Positions 35,131-43,466 are shown, numbered from the stretch's first letter. The stretch: 64,000 nucleotides of DNA from Actinoallomurus purpureus (GCF_024055795.1 NZ_JAMXMY010000004.1:186001-250000), one strand, 5' to 3'. The notes: generated by a model not told the origin, from the letters alone. A program made the numbers and translations.

Positions 35131-36072
35131 TCACACTCCGATCTGCGCGTAGACGTGCTGGGGGCGTTCGACACCGGCGGTGTCGCGCAGCCAGCCGCGT
35201 TCGCGGGCAAGCTGCAGCGCGCATTCGACCACCGCCCGCACGTGGGACGACTCGTCGTCGCTCCGCCACAGGACCGACCACGGGTACACCGCGTCGGGCT
35301 CGATCAGCCGCCGCCACACGACCTGCGGCGACAGCGGTGCGCCCGAGGCCGGGACGCAGAACACGCAGCGTCTGCGGCTGACCGGGAGGAGAGTGCCGTG
35401 GACATGGTCGCTGCTACCGGGGTACGGCGTGGGCACGACGTCGGCCGAGCGGCACAGCTCGGTGAAGAGCTGGTTGAACTCGGGTGCCTGGTCGTCGTCG
35501 TGCATCATGACGCGTTCGCCGGCGAGCATCTTCACCGGTACGGCCTCGAGCGAGGCGAAGCGGTGGTGGGCCGAGAGCAGCACTCCCAGCCGGTCCAGCC
35601 GGAACACCTTGGACGCGATCTCCGGAGGGGTCAGGAAGGCACGTCCGAAGCCGACGTCGAGTCGCCCGTCGCTGAGCCACTGGTACTGCTGGGAGAGACT
35701 GGCCCTGACCTGCTGGATCTTGAGATCCGGGTAGCGCTCCTGGAGCTCGTTGAGGACCAGGGGCATCGAGTCGTACGAGGGATCGAGGATGCCGACGCGC
35801 AGAGTGGGTCTTTCCCGCTCGCTCCTCGCGAGTGCGACGGCGCGTTCGACCTGAGAAAGGATCTTCCTCGCCTCCGTGAGGAACGCCTTTCCGCAGCAGG
35901 TGAGCTGCACATGATGGGTACTGCGGTCCAGGAGGCGTACGCCGAGCTCTCGCTCCAGCAGCCGCAACTGCTGGCTCAGCGCGGATTGGCCGATGTGGTG
36001 GCGTTGAGCCGCCCTTCCGAAGTGCAGCTCCTCGGCGAGGATCACGAAGTAACGCAGCTGGCGAAGTTCCAC
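35131..36072 (-). CDS. LysR family transcriptional regulator
   Basis: A 313-residue LysR-type regulator. The N-terminal winged helix (MELRQLRYFVILAEELHFGRAAQRHHIGQSALSQQLRLLERELG) is textbook and the remainder is the effector-binding domain (LRVGILDPSYDSMPLVLNEL onward). A GTG start with GGGGAG upstream is used. It diverges from the RraA/DUF2817 genes across a 277-bp AT-rich gap, the classic position for a regulator of the neighbouring operon. It may control the specialised-metabolite region that begins there. Confidence 0.9.
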   Translation of the reverse strand: MELRQLRYFVILAEELHFGRAAQRHHIGQSALSQQLRLLERELGVRLLDRSTHHVQLTCCGKAFLTEARKILSQVERAVALARSERERPTLRVGILDPSYDSMPLVLNELQERYPDLKIQQVRASLSQQYQWLSDGRLDVGFGRAFLTPPEIASKVFRLDRLGVLLSAHHRFASLEAVPVKMLAGERVMMHDDDQAPEFNQLFTELCRSADVVPTPYPGSSDHVHGTLLPVSRRRCVFCVPASGAPLSPQVVWRRLIEPDAVYPWSVLWRSDDESSHVRAVVECALQLARERGWLRDTAGVERPQHVYAQIGV

Positions 36073-36349
36073 GCAAACTCCCCTGCTTCAACGACTGGAC
36101 CAATGGGGTACCGCTGCGATTATGCAACAGGTGGCCCACACACTCTGTGGTACCGAAATATAACGATCGGTCAGCTACCTAGTTGGGATCGAGAAGACCA
36201 CTGATCATTTGTCGTTGGATGCGCACGGAAGATGCCCGTCAGGCTGCGGTTATCGGCAAGGCAGATGAGGCGTTCTGGTATTGTAATTTCCGTTATATAC
36301 CGCCTTGACGTTAACTACTGACCAGCTTGTCTGATGAGGAGGCCAGCGG
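36073..36349. promoter_or_regulatory. AT-rich divergent control region
   Basis: The GC content drops sharply between the LysR gene and the RraA-like gene, with TTATATACCGCC near 36292 and TTGACG near 36305 as promoter-like elements. TTGTCTGATG at 36327-36336 recurs upstream of the asd gene (38408-38417), hinting at shared control. Confidence 0.45.
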
Positions 36350-37042
36350 GTGCCAAGGCGCGGAGCACTGACCGGATCCGGCCAGCGAACGATCACCCGG
36401 GGGCGCGACATGGACGTTGACGATCTTTTTGAAGTAGCGACCGTCTGCGAAATATCGGACTCTTGTGATCAGCTCGGGGTTCCGTGTGTCCGCACGGGCG
36501 AGATCAGGCCTGTCTATTCCGGATGCGCTCCCTTCGCCGGCACGGTCACCACGATCGCGCTCCGGCCCGGCCGGGGCACGCGGCTCGGCTCCCTCATCCA
36601 GATCTTCGAAGACACGGAGGACGACGCGGTCCTCATCGACCTCGGCGGACGGACGGATCTGCAGTGCTGGGGTTCCGTGCTTGCGACGGCCGCCATGCGC
36701 TTCGAGGTGCGCGCGGCGCTGGTCAACGGCTCCGCCCGCGACGCCGACCAGCTCGCCGGGCTCGGGTTCCCGACCTTCGCCCGCGGCACCCATCCGGCGA
36801 GCATGCGGGGACGGCTGGCGTTGACCGATGTGGGGTGCGACGTCGTCGTCGACGGCCGGCCCGTGACCTCCGGATGCGCGGTCGCCGCCGATTCGAATGG
36901 CGTGGTCTTCTTCCCGCGAGAGCACGCCGACAAGGTCTTCGATTTCGCTCGGCAAATCGCCGCGGCGGAGCAACGGCTGTTGGATCGGATCCGCAGTGTC
37001 AGCCGTCCGACCGCCGAAGTGTTGGACACGATACTCCCCTGA
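36350..37042 (+). CDS. RraA-like family protein
   Basis: A 230-residue protein of the RraA/HMG-aldolase family. Recognisable parts are VCEISDSCDQLGVP, LGSLIQIFEDTEDDAVLIDLGGRTDLQCWGSVLA, the loop RAALVNGSARDADQL (usually (V)DG-x-x-RD, with the catalytic Asp here preceded by Arg) and SGCAVAADSNGVVFFP. Members are either regulators of RNase E or 4-hydroxy-4-methyl-2-oxoglutarate aldolase-like lyases; the retained R-D pair fits a metal-dependent lyase. The GTG at 36350 has GATGAGGAGG at good spacing; the ATG at 36410 is an alternative. It leads a two-gene unit with the DUF2817 hydrolase. Confidence 0.8.
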   Translation: MPRRGALTGSGQRTITRGRDMDVDDLFEVATVCEISDSCDQLGVPCVRTGEIRPVYSGCAPFAGTVTTIALRPGRGTRLGSLIQIFEDTEDDAVLIDLGGRTDLQCWGSVLATAAMRFEVRAALVNGSARDADQLAGLGFPTFARGTHPASMRGRLALTDVGCDVVVDGRPVTSGCAVAADSNGVVFFPREHADKVFDFARQIAAAEQRLLDRIRSVSRPTAEVLDTILP

Positions 37043-37062
37043 GATGGAACGGCGGTCGCAGG

Positions 37063-38157
37063 ATGAGCTACACAGCCCAGTTCGCCCAGACCTACACGCA
37101 GGCCCGCGAGATGTTCCTCGAGGCGGCCGACCTGGCCGGCGCGGAGCTCACATCCTTCCTCAACGACTGCGGAAAAGCGCCTGACGGCGGCGAACTGCGC
37201 ACGGATGTCGCTTGGATCGGCTCCCGCGACTCCGATTCCGTGCTCGTTCTGGTCTCCGGCACCCACGGTGTCGAGGGATTCTGCGGGTCCGCCTGTCAGG
37301 TGGGATTTCTTCGCGAATCCATTCTCGATAAGGCCCCGCCCGGAACCTCTGTTCTGCTGGTCCACGCCCTCAATCCGTACGGATTCGCCTATCAGCGACG
37401 GGTCAACGAGGACAACATCGACCTCAACCGGAACTTCGTGGATCACGACGCTCCCCCGCACAACTCCGCGTACGACGAGTTGCACGACGCCTTGGTGCCC
37501 GCCTCGTGGACCGGTCCGGAGAAGAGCGAGGCGAACCGCTTCCTCGCGAAGATCGGTGCGGAGCGCGGGGTGCGTTACCTCCAGGAGTCGATCACCCACG
37601 GGCAGTACCGTCACCCCGACGGCCTCTTCTACGGAGGCACCTCGCCGGCGTGGTCCCACCGGCTGCTCCGCACGATCGTGCGCGACTTCCTGATCGGCAT
37701 CCCGCGCATCGCCTACGTCGATCTGCACACGGGCCTCGGCCCCCGGGGTCACGGAGAGCCGATCTTCCGCGGCGGGCTGGACAGCGGCGCCCTCGACCGG
37801 GCCCGCGCCTGGTACGGCTCCGAACTCACGATGTCCGAGGACGGAACCTCCAGCTCGACGCCGATCATCGGCAACACGGCGAGCCTGGTCGCCCGTGAGC
37901 TGCCGCCCGACCAGGAGCTGACCGCGATCACCCTCGAGTTCGGCACGCTCCCCGGCAACGAGGTGCTCGACGCCCTGCGCGCCGACAACTGGCTTCACCT
38001 GCAGGCCGACCCCGACCCCGAACTCGCGGCGAGCATCAAGCAGCAGATCCGGAACGCCTTCTACCCGGCGGCGTGCGACTGGCGCAGCGCCGTCTGGTCG
38101 CGCGCCAAGGAGGTCTTCGGGCAGGCCTTCTCGGTCGCTCGCCCGGTGGTCGGCTGA
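37063..38157 (+). CDS. DUF2817 (M14-like) metallohydrolase
   Basis: A 364-residue protein of the zinc carboxypeptidase-like DUF2817 family. The likely zinc ligands are in VSGTHGVEGFCGS (H-x2-E) and YVDLHTGLGPRG (His), with substrate-contact residues in NEDNIDLNRNF. This pattern is shared with M14 peptidases and aspartoacylase/succinylglutamate desuccinylase-type deacylases, so it probably cleaves an amide or acyl group from an amino-acid-like substrate. It begins 20 bp after the RraA-like gene and is followed by a terminator hairpin. Its place beside a biosynthetic region suggests precursor release or deprotection, which is inference. Confidence 0.78.
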   Translation: MSYTAQFAQTYTQAREMFLEAADLAGAELTSFLNDCGKAPDGGELRTDVAWIGSRDSDSVLVLVSGTHGVEGFCGSACQVGFLRESILDKAPPGTSVLLVHALNPYGFAYQRRVNEDNIDLNRNFVDHDAPPHNSAYDELHDALVPASWTGPEKSEANRFLAKIGAERGVRYLQESITHGQYRHPDGLFYGGTSPAWSHRLLRTIVRDFLIGIPRIAYVDLHTGLGPRGHGEPIFRGGLDSGALDRARAWYGSELTMSEDGTSSSTPIIGNTASLVARELPPDQELTAITLEFGTLPGNEVLDALRADNWLHLQADPDPELAASIKQQIRNAFYPAACDWRSAVWSRAKEVFGQAFSVARPVVG

Positions 38158-38168
38158 CCCTCCCTCTT

Positions 38169-38203
38169 CACGGCCGGTCGTGCGCGGCGCACGGCCGGCC
38201 GTG
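38169..38203 (+). terminator. Nested hairpin after DUF2817 gene
   Basis: Outer arms CACGGCCG (38169-38176) and CGGCCGTG (38196-38203) enclose an inner GTGCGC/GCGCAC repeat, 12 bp after the stop codon. Confidence 0.6.
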
Positions 38204-38388
38204 TCGTTCCCCTGCCCGATGAGGTCGCGCCACCACCGGCCGATCTGCGTCTTCCCGCGATATTCGCGAACGGCTCGTCCAGGACGCCGTAGCAGCACAA
38301 AAGCGACAAACAACGCCGCGCTGTCGCGCAGGGATGATCTGCCGCTCTCGCTCATGCTTCCTAGCTTCCGCCCCTATATTCCGTCATG

Positions 38389-38417
38389 TAACTAGTTATA
38401 CCGGTTATTGTCTGATG
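38389..38417 (+). promoter_or_regulatory. AT-rich regulatory site before asd
   Basis: The palindrome TAACTAGTTA (38389-38398) is followed by ACCGGT and then TTGTCTGATG (38408-38417), a 10-mer also present upstream of the RraA-like gene. It lies about 100 bp before the asd start in the only AT-rich part of the gap. Confidence 0.4.
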
Positions 38418-38513
38418 GGACATCACCAAGGCCGGGACCGGCCACGTTCCCGGACTCCCTCTCGGTGACGCACGAGCGTCGCCGCTCTCACCACCAGGAA
38501 AGGAAGGTGCGCG

Positions 38514-39557
38514 ATGCTGCGCACAGCCGTCGTGGGAGCGACCGGAGCCGTGGGGCATGAGCTTCTCGCCCTGCTGAGCCGACCCGGTATGCCTCCAGTA
38601 CGCCTGTCGCCGGTCGCGTCCGCACGTTCGGCGGGGGTAGACATAGGCGCCCAACTCGGGCTCGACGCACAGATCGAACCGGTCCGTGCGCTCAATGACG
38701 TGGACTTCACGGCCATGGACCTGGTCTTCTTCGCAGCCGGCGCGGAGGTGAGCCGTCAGGTCGCCGAGAAGGCCGCGGCGGCCGGCTGCCTGGTCATCGA
38801 CAACAGTTCGGCGTTCCGTGCACGCGAGGACGTTCCGCTCGTGGTTCCCCAGGTGAACCCCGAGGCCCTGCGGCAACGCCCCGAGTCCAACATCATCGCC
38901 AATCCGAACTGCTCCACCATCCAGCTGGTCCGGGCGCTGCATCCGATCCACCGGCTGGGCGGGCTCAGCCGCGTGTTCGTCTCGACGTACCAGGCCGCCT
39001 CGGGCGGCGGTCTGCGCGGTCTGGCCGAACTCGCCGACGACAGCCGCTCGGTCCTGGACGGACGGGGTGATCTCCATGCGGGCCGGTTCGGACCGCCTCT
39101 CGCCTTCGACCTCGTCCCTCAGATCGGCCTGCTGGACGACCAGGGCGCCGCGCATGAGGAGCGCAAGCTGCGGTCGGAACCTCGAAAGATCATGAGCCTG
39201 CCCGACCTGAGGGTCGACGCCACCGCGGTCCGGGTTCCGGTGTTCCACTGCCATTCCGAGGCCGTCCACGTCGACCTGGAACGTCCCATCTCGGCGGCCG
39301 AGGCCGAGGAGGCCCTCGCCGGGACGGACGGCATCCGGCTGTACCGGTGCGGCGACGTCCCGGCCATCCCCTCACCGCGATCGGTCGAGGCGTCCGGCGC
39401 GGGTCGCGCCCTGGTCCACGTGGGCCGGGTCCGCGTCGACGCATCGCAGCCCGACTCACTGGCCATGTGGGTGGTCGCCGACAATCTGTGGGTCGGCGCC
39501 GCGTACAACGCGATCGACATCATGCGCACGGCCCTCGACTACGGATGGCTCGGCTGA
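38514..39557 (+). CDS. asd: Aspartate-semialdehyde dehydrogenase
   Basis: A 347-residue dehydrogenase. The NADP-binding start AVVGATGAVGHELLALLSR, the catalytic Cys in NIIANPNCSTIQLVRAL, the QAASGGGLRGL segment, and the His region VRVPVFHCHSEAVHVDLE are all present. It converts beta-aspartyl phosphate to aspartate 4-semialdehyde. The start has AAGGAAGGTGCGCG upstream. It overlaps the aspartokinase gene and the pair ends at a terminator immediately before the peptide operon, so this is probably a dedicated second copy supplying a specialised pathway rather than the housekeeping lysine/threonine pathway. Confidence 0.92.
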   Translation: MLRTAVVGATGAVGHELLALLSRPGMPPVRLSPVASARSAGVDIGAQLGLDAQIEPVRALNDVDFTAMDLVFFAAGAEVSRQVAEKAAAAGCLVIDNSSAFRAREDVPLVVPQVNPEALRQRPESNIIANPNCSTIQLVRALHPIHRLGGLSRVFVSTYQAASGGGLRGLAELADDSRSVLDGRGDLHAGRFGPPLAFDLVPQIGLLDDQGAAHEERKLRSEPRKIMSLPDLRVDATAVRVPVFHCHSEAVHVDLERPISAAEAEEALAGTDGIRLYRCGDVPAIPSPRSVEASGAGRALVHVGRVRVDASQPDSLAMWVVADNLWVGAAYNAIDIMRTALDYGWLG

Positions 39558-40783
39558 TGGGCGGGCCGTCCCCGGAGCGGCCGCTGGTGTTCAAGTTCGG
39601 CGGCGCGTGCTTCCTCGACCTGTCCGACTATCGGACCGTCGCGCGGTACATCGCCGGCCGACTGGACGGATCGCGCCGGATCATCGCGGTGGTGAGTGCC
39701 ATGTCGGGCACCACGGGAGCGCTACAGAACGCCCAGCGAGAGCTGCACTCCGAGCCGCCGCCCGAGCTGGCGGCGGCGCTGATGCTGACCGCCGACACCG
39801 TCAGCTCCGTACTGCTGGCGACCGCCCTGTGCGAGCTCGGGGTGCGCGCCCGGTCGGTCGACGCGCATGAGCAGGGACTCCACGCCACCGGGTCACCGGA
39901 ACGAGCACGGGTCGTCAAGATCGATCCTGCCCCCCTGTGGTCGGCGCTCGCCGGGTACGAGGTGGTCGTGGTGCCCGGAGGCCAGGGGGTGGACGCCAAC
40001 AACCGCCCCGTGATGCTGGGGCGCAACAGCTCGGACCTGTCGGCCGTGGCCGCCGCCGTCGCGCTCGGCGCCGACCACTGCGAGATCTTCTCCGACGTTC
40101 CCGGCGTGTACACGGCGGATCCTTATCTCCTGCCGGAGGCTCGGGTGCTCTCCGCGCTGGGGTACGGGGCCGCGCTGCGGATGACCCGCGCCGGTGCGAA
40201 GGTGCTGCATCCGCTCGCGGTCGAGCTGGCCGAACGGCACGGGCTGCCGATCCTCTGCCGCTCGCGTCCCCCGATCGCCAAGCGCGGCACGCTCATCTCC
40301 GGAGCCACCGCGCCGGTGTCGATCATCGCCGACCAGCGGACCGACGTCTGGGCCTTCCCCGACGTCTCCGAACTCGAGCACGTACAGGAGCGACTGGCGA
40401 AGGAGGAGGACGGCGACCAGGTGAACGAGGCGGTCGTCGTGGACTACGAGGGCACCCGGCATCTGGCGATCCCCGGTGGCGACCCTCGCGGGATCGCCCA
40501 CCGTGTCTGCGTCGCGGCGCCGCACCGTCCGGACCTGCGGCTGATCACAACGGTGCACGGCGACCACGAGCCCGAACGGCACCTGGTGCCCGAGTCACAG
40601 CTCGCGGAGGAGACCCGGCGGCGCCATGCGGTGCACTATCCGGAGGTCAACGACCACCGGGGCGTCAAGCCCCGCTCGCCGATGAGCGGCATCCTCACCG
40701 ACCCCGCGAACGCAGCGGACGCCGGCGGGGCCCTTCTCATCAACGGCCAGCCGCCCGTGGTGGAGGAATCCGAGAAGAACTGA
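39557..40783 (+). CDS. ask: Divergent aspartokinase
   Basis: A kinase of about 408 residues from the amino-acid kinase family. Aspartokinase hallmarks are LGRNSSDLSAVAAAVALGADHCEIFSDVPGVYTADP and the GAKVLHPLAVELAE block. The normally invariant K-[FY]-G-G-T-S start is KFGGACFLD here. The C-terminal part lacks a clear pair of ACT domains: after about residue 265 it turns into low-homology sequence ending INGQPPVVEESEKN. Loss of ACT sites would relieve lysine/threonine feedback, as expected for a pathway-specific enzyme. The ATG overlaps the asd stop (TGATG); an in-frame ATG 12 nt upstream is possible. It could phosphorylate an aspartate analogue instead. Confidence 0.8.
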   Translation: MGGPSPERPLVFKFGGACFLDLSDYRTVARYIAGRLDGSRRIIAVVSAMSGTTGALQNAQRELHSEPPPELAAALMLTADTVSSVLLATALCELGVRARSVDAHEQGLHATGSPERARVVKIDPAPLWSALAGYEVVVVPGGQGVDANNRPVMLGRNSSDLSAVAAAVALGADHCEIFSDVPGVYTADPYLLPEARVLSALGYGAALRMTRAGAKVLHPLAVELAERHGLPILCRSRPPIAKRGTLISGATAPVSIIADQRTDVWAFPDVSELEHVQERLAKEEDGDQVNEAVVVDYEGTRHLAIPGGDPRGIAHRVCVAAPHRPDLRLITTVHGDHEPERHLVPESQLAEETRRRHAVHYPEVNDHRGVKPRSPMSGILTDPANAADAGGALLINGQPPVVEESEKN

Positions 40784-40824
40784 GCGGACGCGGCCGCACA
40801 CGCGGCGACCACGCCCGAACACGA

Positions 40825-40856
40825 AGAGCGCAGTGCCGAATACGGCACTGCGCTCT
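40825..40856 (+). terminator. Strong terminator after aspartokinase
   Basis: A perfect 14-bp stem AGAGCGCAGTGCCG (40825-40838) / CGGCACTGCGCTCT (40843-40856) with an AATA loop, followed by TGTG. It separates the asd-ask unit from the peptide operon. Confidence 0.85.
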
Positions 40857-41031
40857 TGTGCGTCACCGGCCTATATATCGCGGCGAAACACATGTCAACA
40901 GGCGGCCTCTGTTATTGCTTTCCTTGATGGCATTGTGAGTCGGGTTGACTCTCGAATCCCCGGATTGGAGTATCAAGGTACGAAAAACAAACAGAGATCG
41001 CCGCCACTAGGGGTCCAGGAGAGGAACTCTG

Positions 41032-42111
41032 ATGTCTGAAGCGGTAGTCGTTGACCCGGCCAAACTGCGCCAGTTCGGTGATCCGATGGACAGCGTGTTC
41101 TGTCTCGTCACCAACCCCGAGCACATGGACCAGATCTCCATCATCGAGAGCGGCGGCTACCGGGATTACCTGAAGATTCCTTTCAAGACCGGAGAACGCT
41201 TCGAGGAAGTGCTCCCGGAGCGGGTCCCCGAGCCGGCGCACGTGCTCGCGATCTCTCCTGAGGCGTTCTTCGAATCCCCCATGCCGGAGCAGCTGGGCCC
41301 CCGCCGCAAGCTCATGGGCATGGCGTGCAACTCGACGCCGACCTCCATCACGACCATCAAGCATTTCATCGACGTGATGCAGCGGACCTCACCCCAGGAA
41401 CAGGACCGCTTCTCCGACGGATTCTTCGACAAGCTGGAGAGAGCCGATCACCTCGTCTACGTCGACGAACGGCACGGCACCCGCGCGACATTGCAGCATC
41501 TCCAGCCGGGCCTCGTGTGGAACCAGCAGGCCGGCTCGCTCGAATGGGGCGAGCAGCAGATCGTCCCCTCCGGGGAGATCAGCGTGCTGCCCACGCAGAT
41601 CGTCGAATTCCACGAGGACCTGCACCTGCCGATCGAGGGTGAGATCACCTTCCGCGGCTACCCCATCCTGCACAGCGGGACCCCGTCCTTCTCCCGTCGC
41701 GACCAGGCCCGGATCCACAGCCGGCTGTCGTCGATGAACCTGCACGGCGTGGTCGCCACGGTCGAGAGGGGCATCATCACGAGCCTGCGCGCCCACCATT
41801 CCGGTGCGCAGTCCGCGGTCGACATGCTGAACACGATGTTCGAGGTCGACTCCCGATACCGCATCGTCTGGGAAATGGGCCACGCGCTGAACACCAGCCT
41901 GGACATCCTTCCCGGAAACCACGCGATGAACGAGGTGTACGGCGGGACCGACGGCTGCCTTCACTGGGGCCTCGGACTCACCCCGTTCACGCAGTTCCAC
42001 CTGGACATCATCTCGCCGGATACGACGGTCTACACGGACACCGGTGAAGTAGTCCTCGGTAACCCCGGCGGCGGGCCGCCGGACCGTCTGGCCGTCTTCC
42101 CCAATTCCTAG
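41032..42111 (+). CDS. M29/NicX-like metalloprotein A (complete metal site)
   Basis: A 359-residue protein related to aminopeptidase T (M29) and to 2,5-dihydroxypyridine 5,6-dioxygenase (NicX). Conserved blocks: LVWNQQAGSLEWGEQQIVPSGEISVLP (about 161-187), GYPILHSG, WEMGHALNTS (E281), MNEVYGG (E301), CLHWGLG (H311) and QFHLDII (H323, D325). The His plus H-x-D set matches the Fe(II) site described for NicX and the metal ligands of M29, so it may be a peptidase, an oxygenase or another metal enzyme. It starts a new plus-strand unit after a terminator and an AT-rich promoter region. It lies 52 bp before the 22-codon ORF and has a paralogue on the other side. Function not established. Confidence 0.7.
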   Translation: MSEAVVVDPAKLRQFGDPMDSVFCLVTNPEHMDQISIIESGGYRDYLKIPFKTGERFEEVLPERVPEPAHVLAISPEAFFESPMPEQLGPRRKLMGMACNSTPTSITTIKHFIDVMQRTSPQEQDRFSDGFFDKLERADHLVYVDERHGTRATLQHLQPGLVWNQQAGSLEWGEQQIVPSGEISVLPTQIVEFHEDLHLPIEGEITFRGYPILHSGTPSFSRRDQARIHSRLSSMNLHGVVATVERGIITSLRAHHSGAQSAVDMLNTMFEVDSRYRIVWEMGHALNTSLDILPGNHAMNEVYGGTDGCLHWGLGLTPFTQFHLDIISPDTTVYTDTGEVVLGNPGGGPPDRLAVFPNS

Positions 42112-42163
42112 CCACGCGCGCGGCTAGTAAGTGACCCTTCTAACCCCGGGAGGAGGTGCCAAA

Positions 42164-42232
42164 ATGGAGGAGAAGGACACCAAGATCGAGGTCCGTAAGA
42201 ACAGCAACTACCTGGGCACGCTGCTTGGCTGA
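42164..42232 (+). CDS. Candidate 22-residue ribosomal precursor peptide
   Basis: ATG at 42164, stop TGA at 42230-42232. The ribosome binding site GGGAGGAGG with a 7-nt spacer is among the best in the window. The peptide has a charged first half (E2, E3, K4, D5, K7, E9, R11, K12) and a neutral tail NSNYLGTLLG. No in-frame upstream start exists. It lies between two paralogous metalloprotein genes, with a perfect 13-bp hairpin just after its stop. Size and charge split resemble PqqA-type minimal precursors, with a leader-like front and a core-like end, but no radical-SAM enzyme is present. It might instead be a regulatory leader peptide. I do not recognise a family. Confidence 0.6.
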   Translation: MEEKDTKIEVRKNSNYLGTLLG

Positions 42233-42267
42233 GCATGCTGATGACAGCCTCCGGGCTGAGTGGTAGA

Positions 42268-42300
42268 GGCAGGTGGACCGGCGCAAGCGGTCCACCTGCC
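42268..42300 (+). terminator. Perfect 13-bp hairpin after the small peptide ORF
   Basis: Arms GGCAGGTGGACCG (42268-42280) and CGGTCCACCTGCC (42288-42300), loop GCGCAAG, no T-run. Placed between the peptide ORF and the next enzyme, it probably works as a partial terminator or 3' RNA stabiliser that raises peptide mRNA over enzyme mRNA, a common layout around precursor-peptide genes. A GTG frame running through it is therefore not the start of the next gene. Confidence 0.75.
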
Positions 42301-42350
42301 CTCCCATCGTACCCCTCCGGAACGTGCCGGCGAAGAATGGGATTGAATCA

Positions 42351-43466
42351 ATGAACGCGGAAAATGGACCTCAGGTCACCGTGCAGCCGAGCGCGTTCCG
42401 TCAGTTCGGCACGCCGGCGGACACCTTCTGCATCATCGTCGACGAGGAGTTCATCGATGAATTCACCGTCGTCCTCGCCCCTCCGTACACGCAATGCATG
42501 ATCGTCCCGATCGGGCCGGACGGTGATCTCGGAAAGCTGCTGTCGACCGACATCCCGCAGACCGCGGACGTCGTGGCGATCTGCCGGCGCACCTTCCTGT
42601 CCTCGCCCGACGCGTCGGCCATCGGTCCGGGCCGGCGCATCGCCGTACTGCCCTGCGCCTCCACCCCGGTCACCGCGGACCAGATCCGCTACTTCCTCCG
42701 GGTCATCGAGCGCACCGACCCCGCCGCTCAGGAAGCCTTCGCCGACCGCTTCTTCGAGGCCGTGAAGAACGCCTCCCACCTTCGGATCGTCGACGCCGAG
42801 CACGGGACCTCCTGCCGCTTCGACCCCTTCGGCGGCGGCTACGTCTGGAACCAGCAGGCGGGCTTCCTCGGCCCCGGTGAGCAGCAGATAGCGCCGGCCG
42901 GAGAGCTGAGCGTGCTTCCGATGGACATCACGGAGTTCGACGAGGACCGGCGCCTGGCGCTGTCCGGCACGCTCGTCCTGCAGGGCTGGCCGATCGTCCA
43001 CGCCGGATACGACCGGGCACTGGACGCGGAGCAGGCGGACCTCTACGAACGGCTGGTCCCGCTGCGCAGGAACGCGCTGGTGCTGACCGTGGAGGACGGG
43101 AGCATCACCGAGGTCCGCGACACCGGGGGAACCGCGGAGGGCGCGGCCCTCGTCGCGGTCTTCGACGAGCTCTTCACCGAAGAACCCCGTTACCGGTCCA
43201 TCTGGGAGCTCGGGTTCGGCATCAACACCGGCATGGAGGTCAGCCCGGCGAACTGCGGGCTCAATGAGACCTATGGCGCCGCCGGCGGCGTCGTGCACAT
43301 CGGCCTGGGCCTGACGCCCTTCACGAAGTTCGCGCTGACCTTCATCTGCCCGACCGTGTCGCTGCTCGACGACGCCGGGACTCTCGTCCTCGGGAACCGA
43401 GCGGGCGCGGAGCAGGGAAGACCGCGGATCAACCGCATCCGGAGCGCGAGCTGCGGCTGCCACTGA
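42351..43466 (+). CDS. M29/NicX-like protein B (degenerate metal site)
   Basis: A 371-residue paralogue of the protein encoded at 41032. The shared blocks are easily aligned: FRQFG near the start, YVWNQQAGFLGPGEQQIAPAG, GWPIVHAG, WELGFGINTG (E286), LNETYGA (E306), VVHIGLG (H316) and LTPFTKF. The H-x-D pair is replaced by A328-L-T330, so the canonical metal site cannot form. It ends in a basic, Cys-containing tail (INRIRSASCGCH) absent from paralogue A. It may be a non-catalytic partner, for example a peptide-binding subunit of a heterodimer. The ATG at 42351 is used; frames starting earlier pass through the hairpin. A di-iron oxidase gene follows. Confidence 0.7.
   Translation: MNAENGPQVTVQPSAFRQFGTPADTFCIIVDEEFIDEFTVVLAPPYTQCMIVPIGPDGDLGKLLSTDIPQTADVVAICRRTFLSSPDASAIGPGRRIAVLPCASTPVTADQIRYFLRVIERTDPAAQEAFADRFFEAVKNASHLRIVDAEHGTSCRFDPFGGGYVWNQQAGFLGPGEQQIAPAGELSVLPMDITEFDEDRRLALSGTLVLQGWPIVHAGYDRALDAEQADLYERLVPLRRNALVLTVEDGSITEVRDTGGTAEGAALVAVFDELFTEEPRYRSIWELGFGINTGMEVSPANCGLNETYGAAGGVVHIGLGLTPFTKFALTFICPTVSLLDDAGTLVLGNRAGAEQGRPRINRIRSASCGCH

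Noticed and set aside
42164-42232. PqqA or lanthipeptide/PEARL precursor
   Set aside because: No radical-SAM PqqE, LanB/LanM or PEARL-type ligase is encoded in the window, so membership of those classes is not supported.
42273-42350. Upstream GTG start for M29/NicX-like protein B
   Set aside because: It lies inside the hairpin and the added residues have no match in the paralogue; the ATG at 42351 aligns with the paralogue start.
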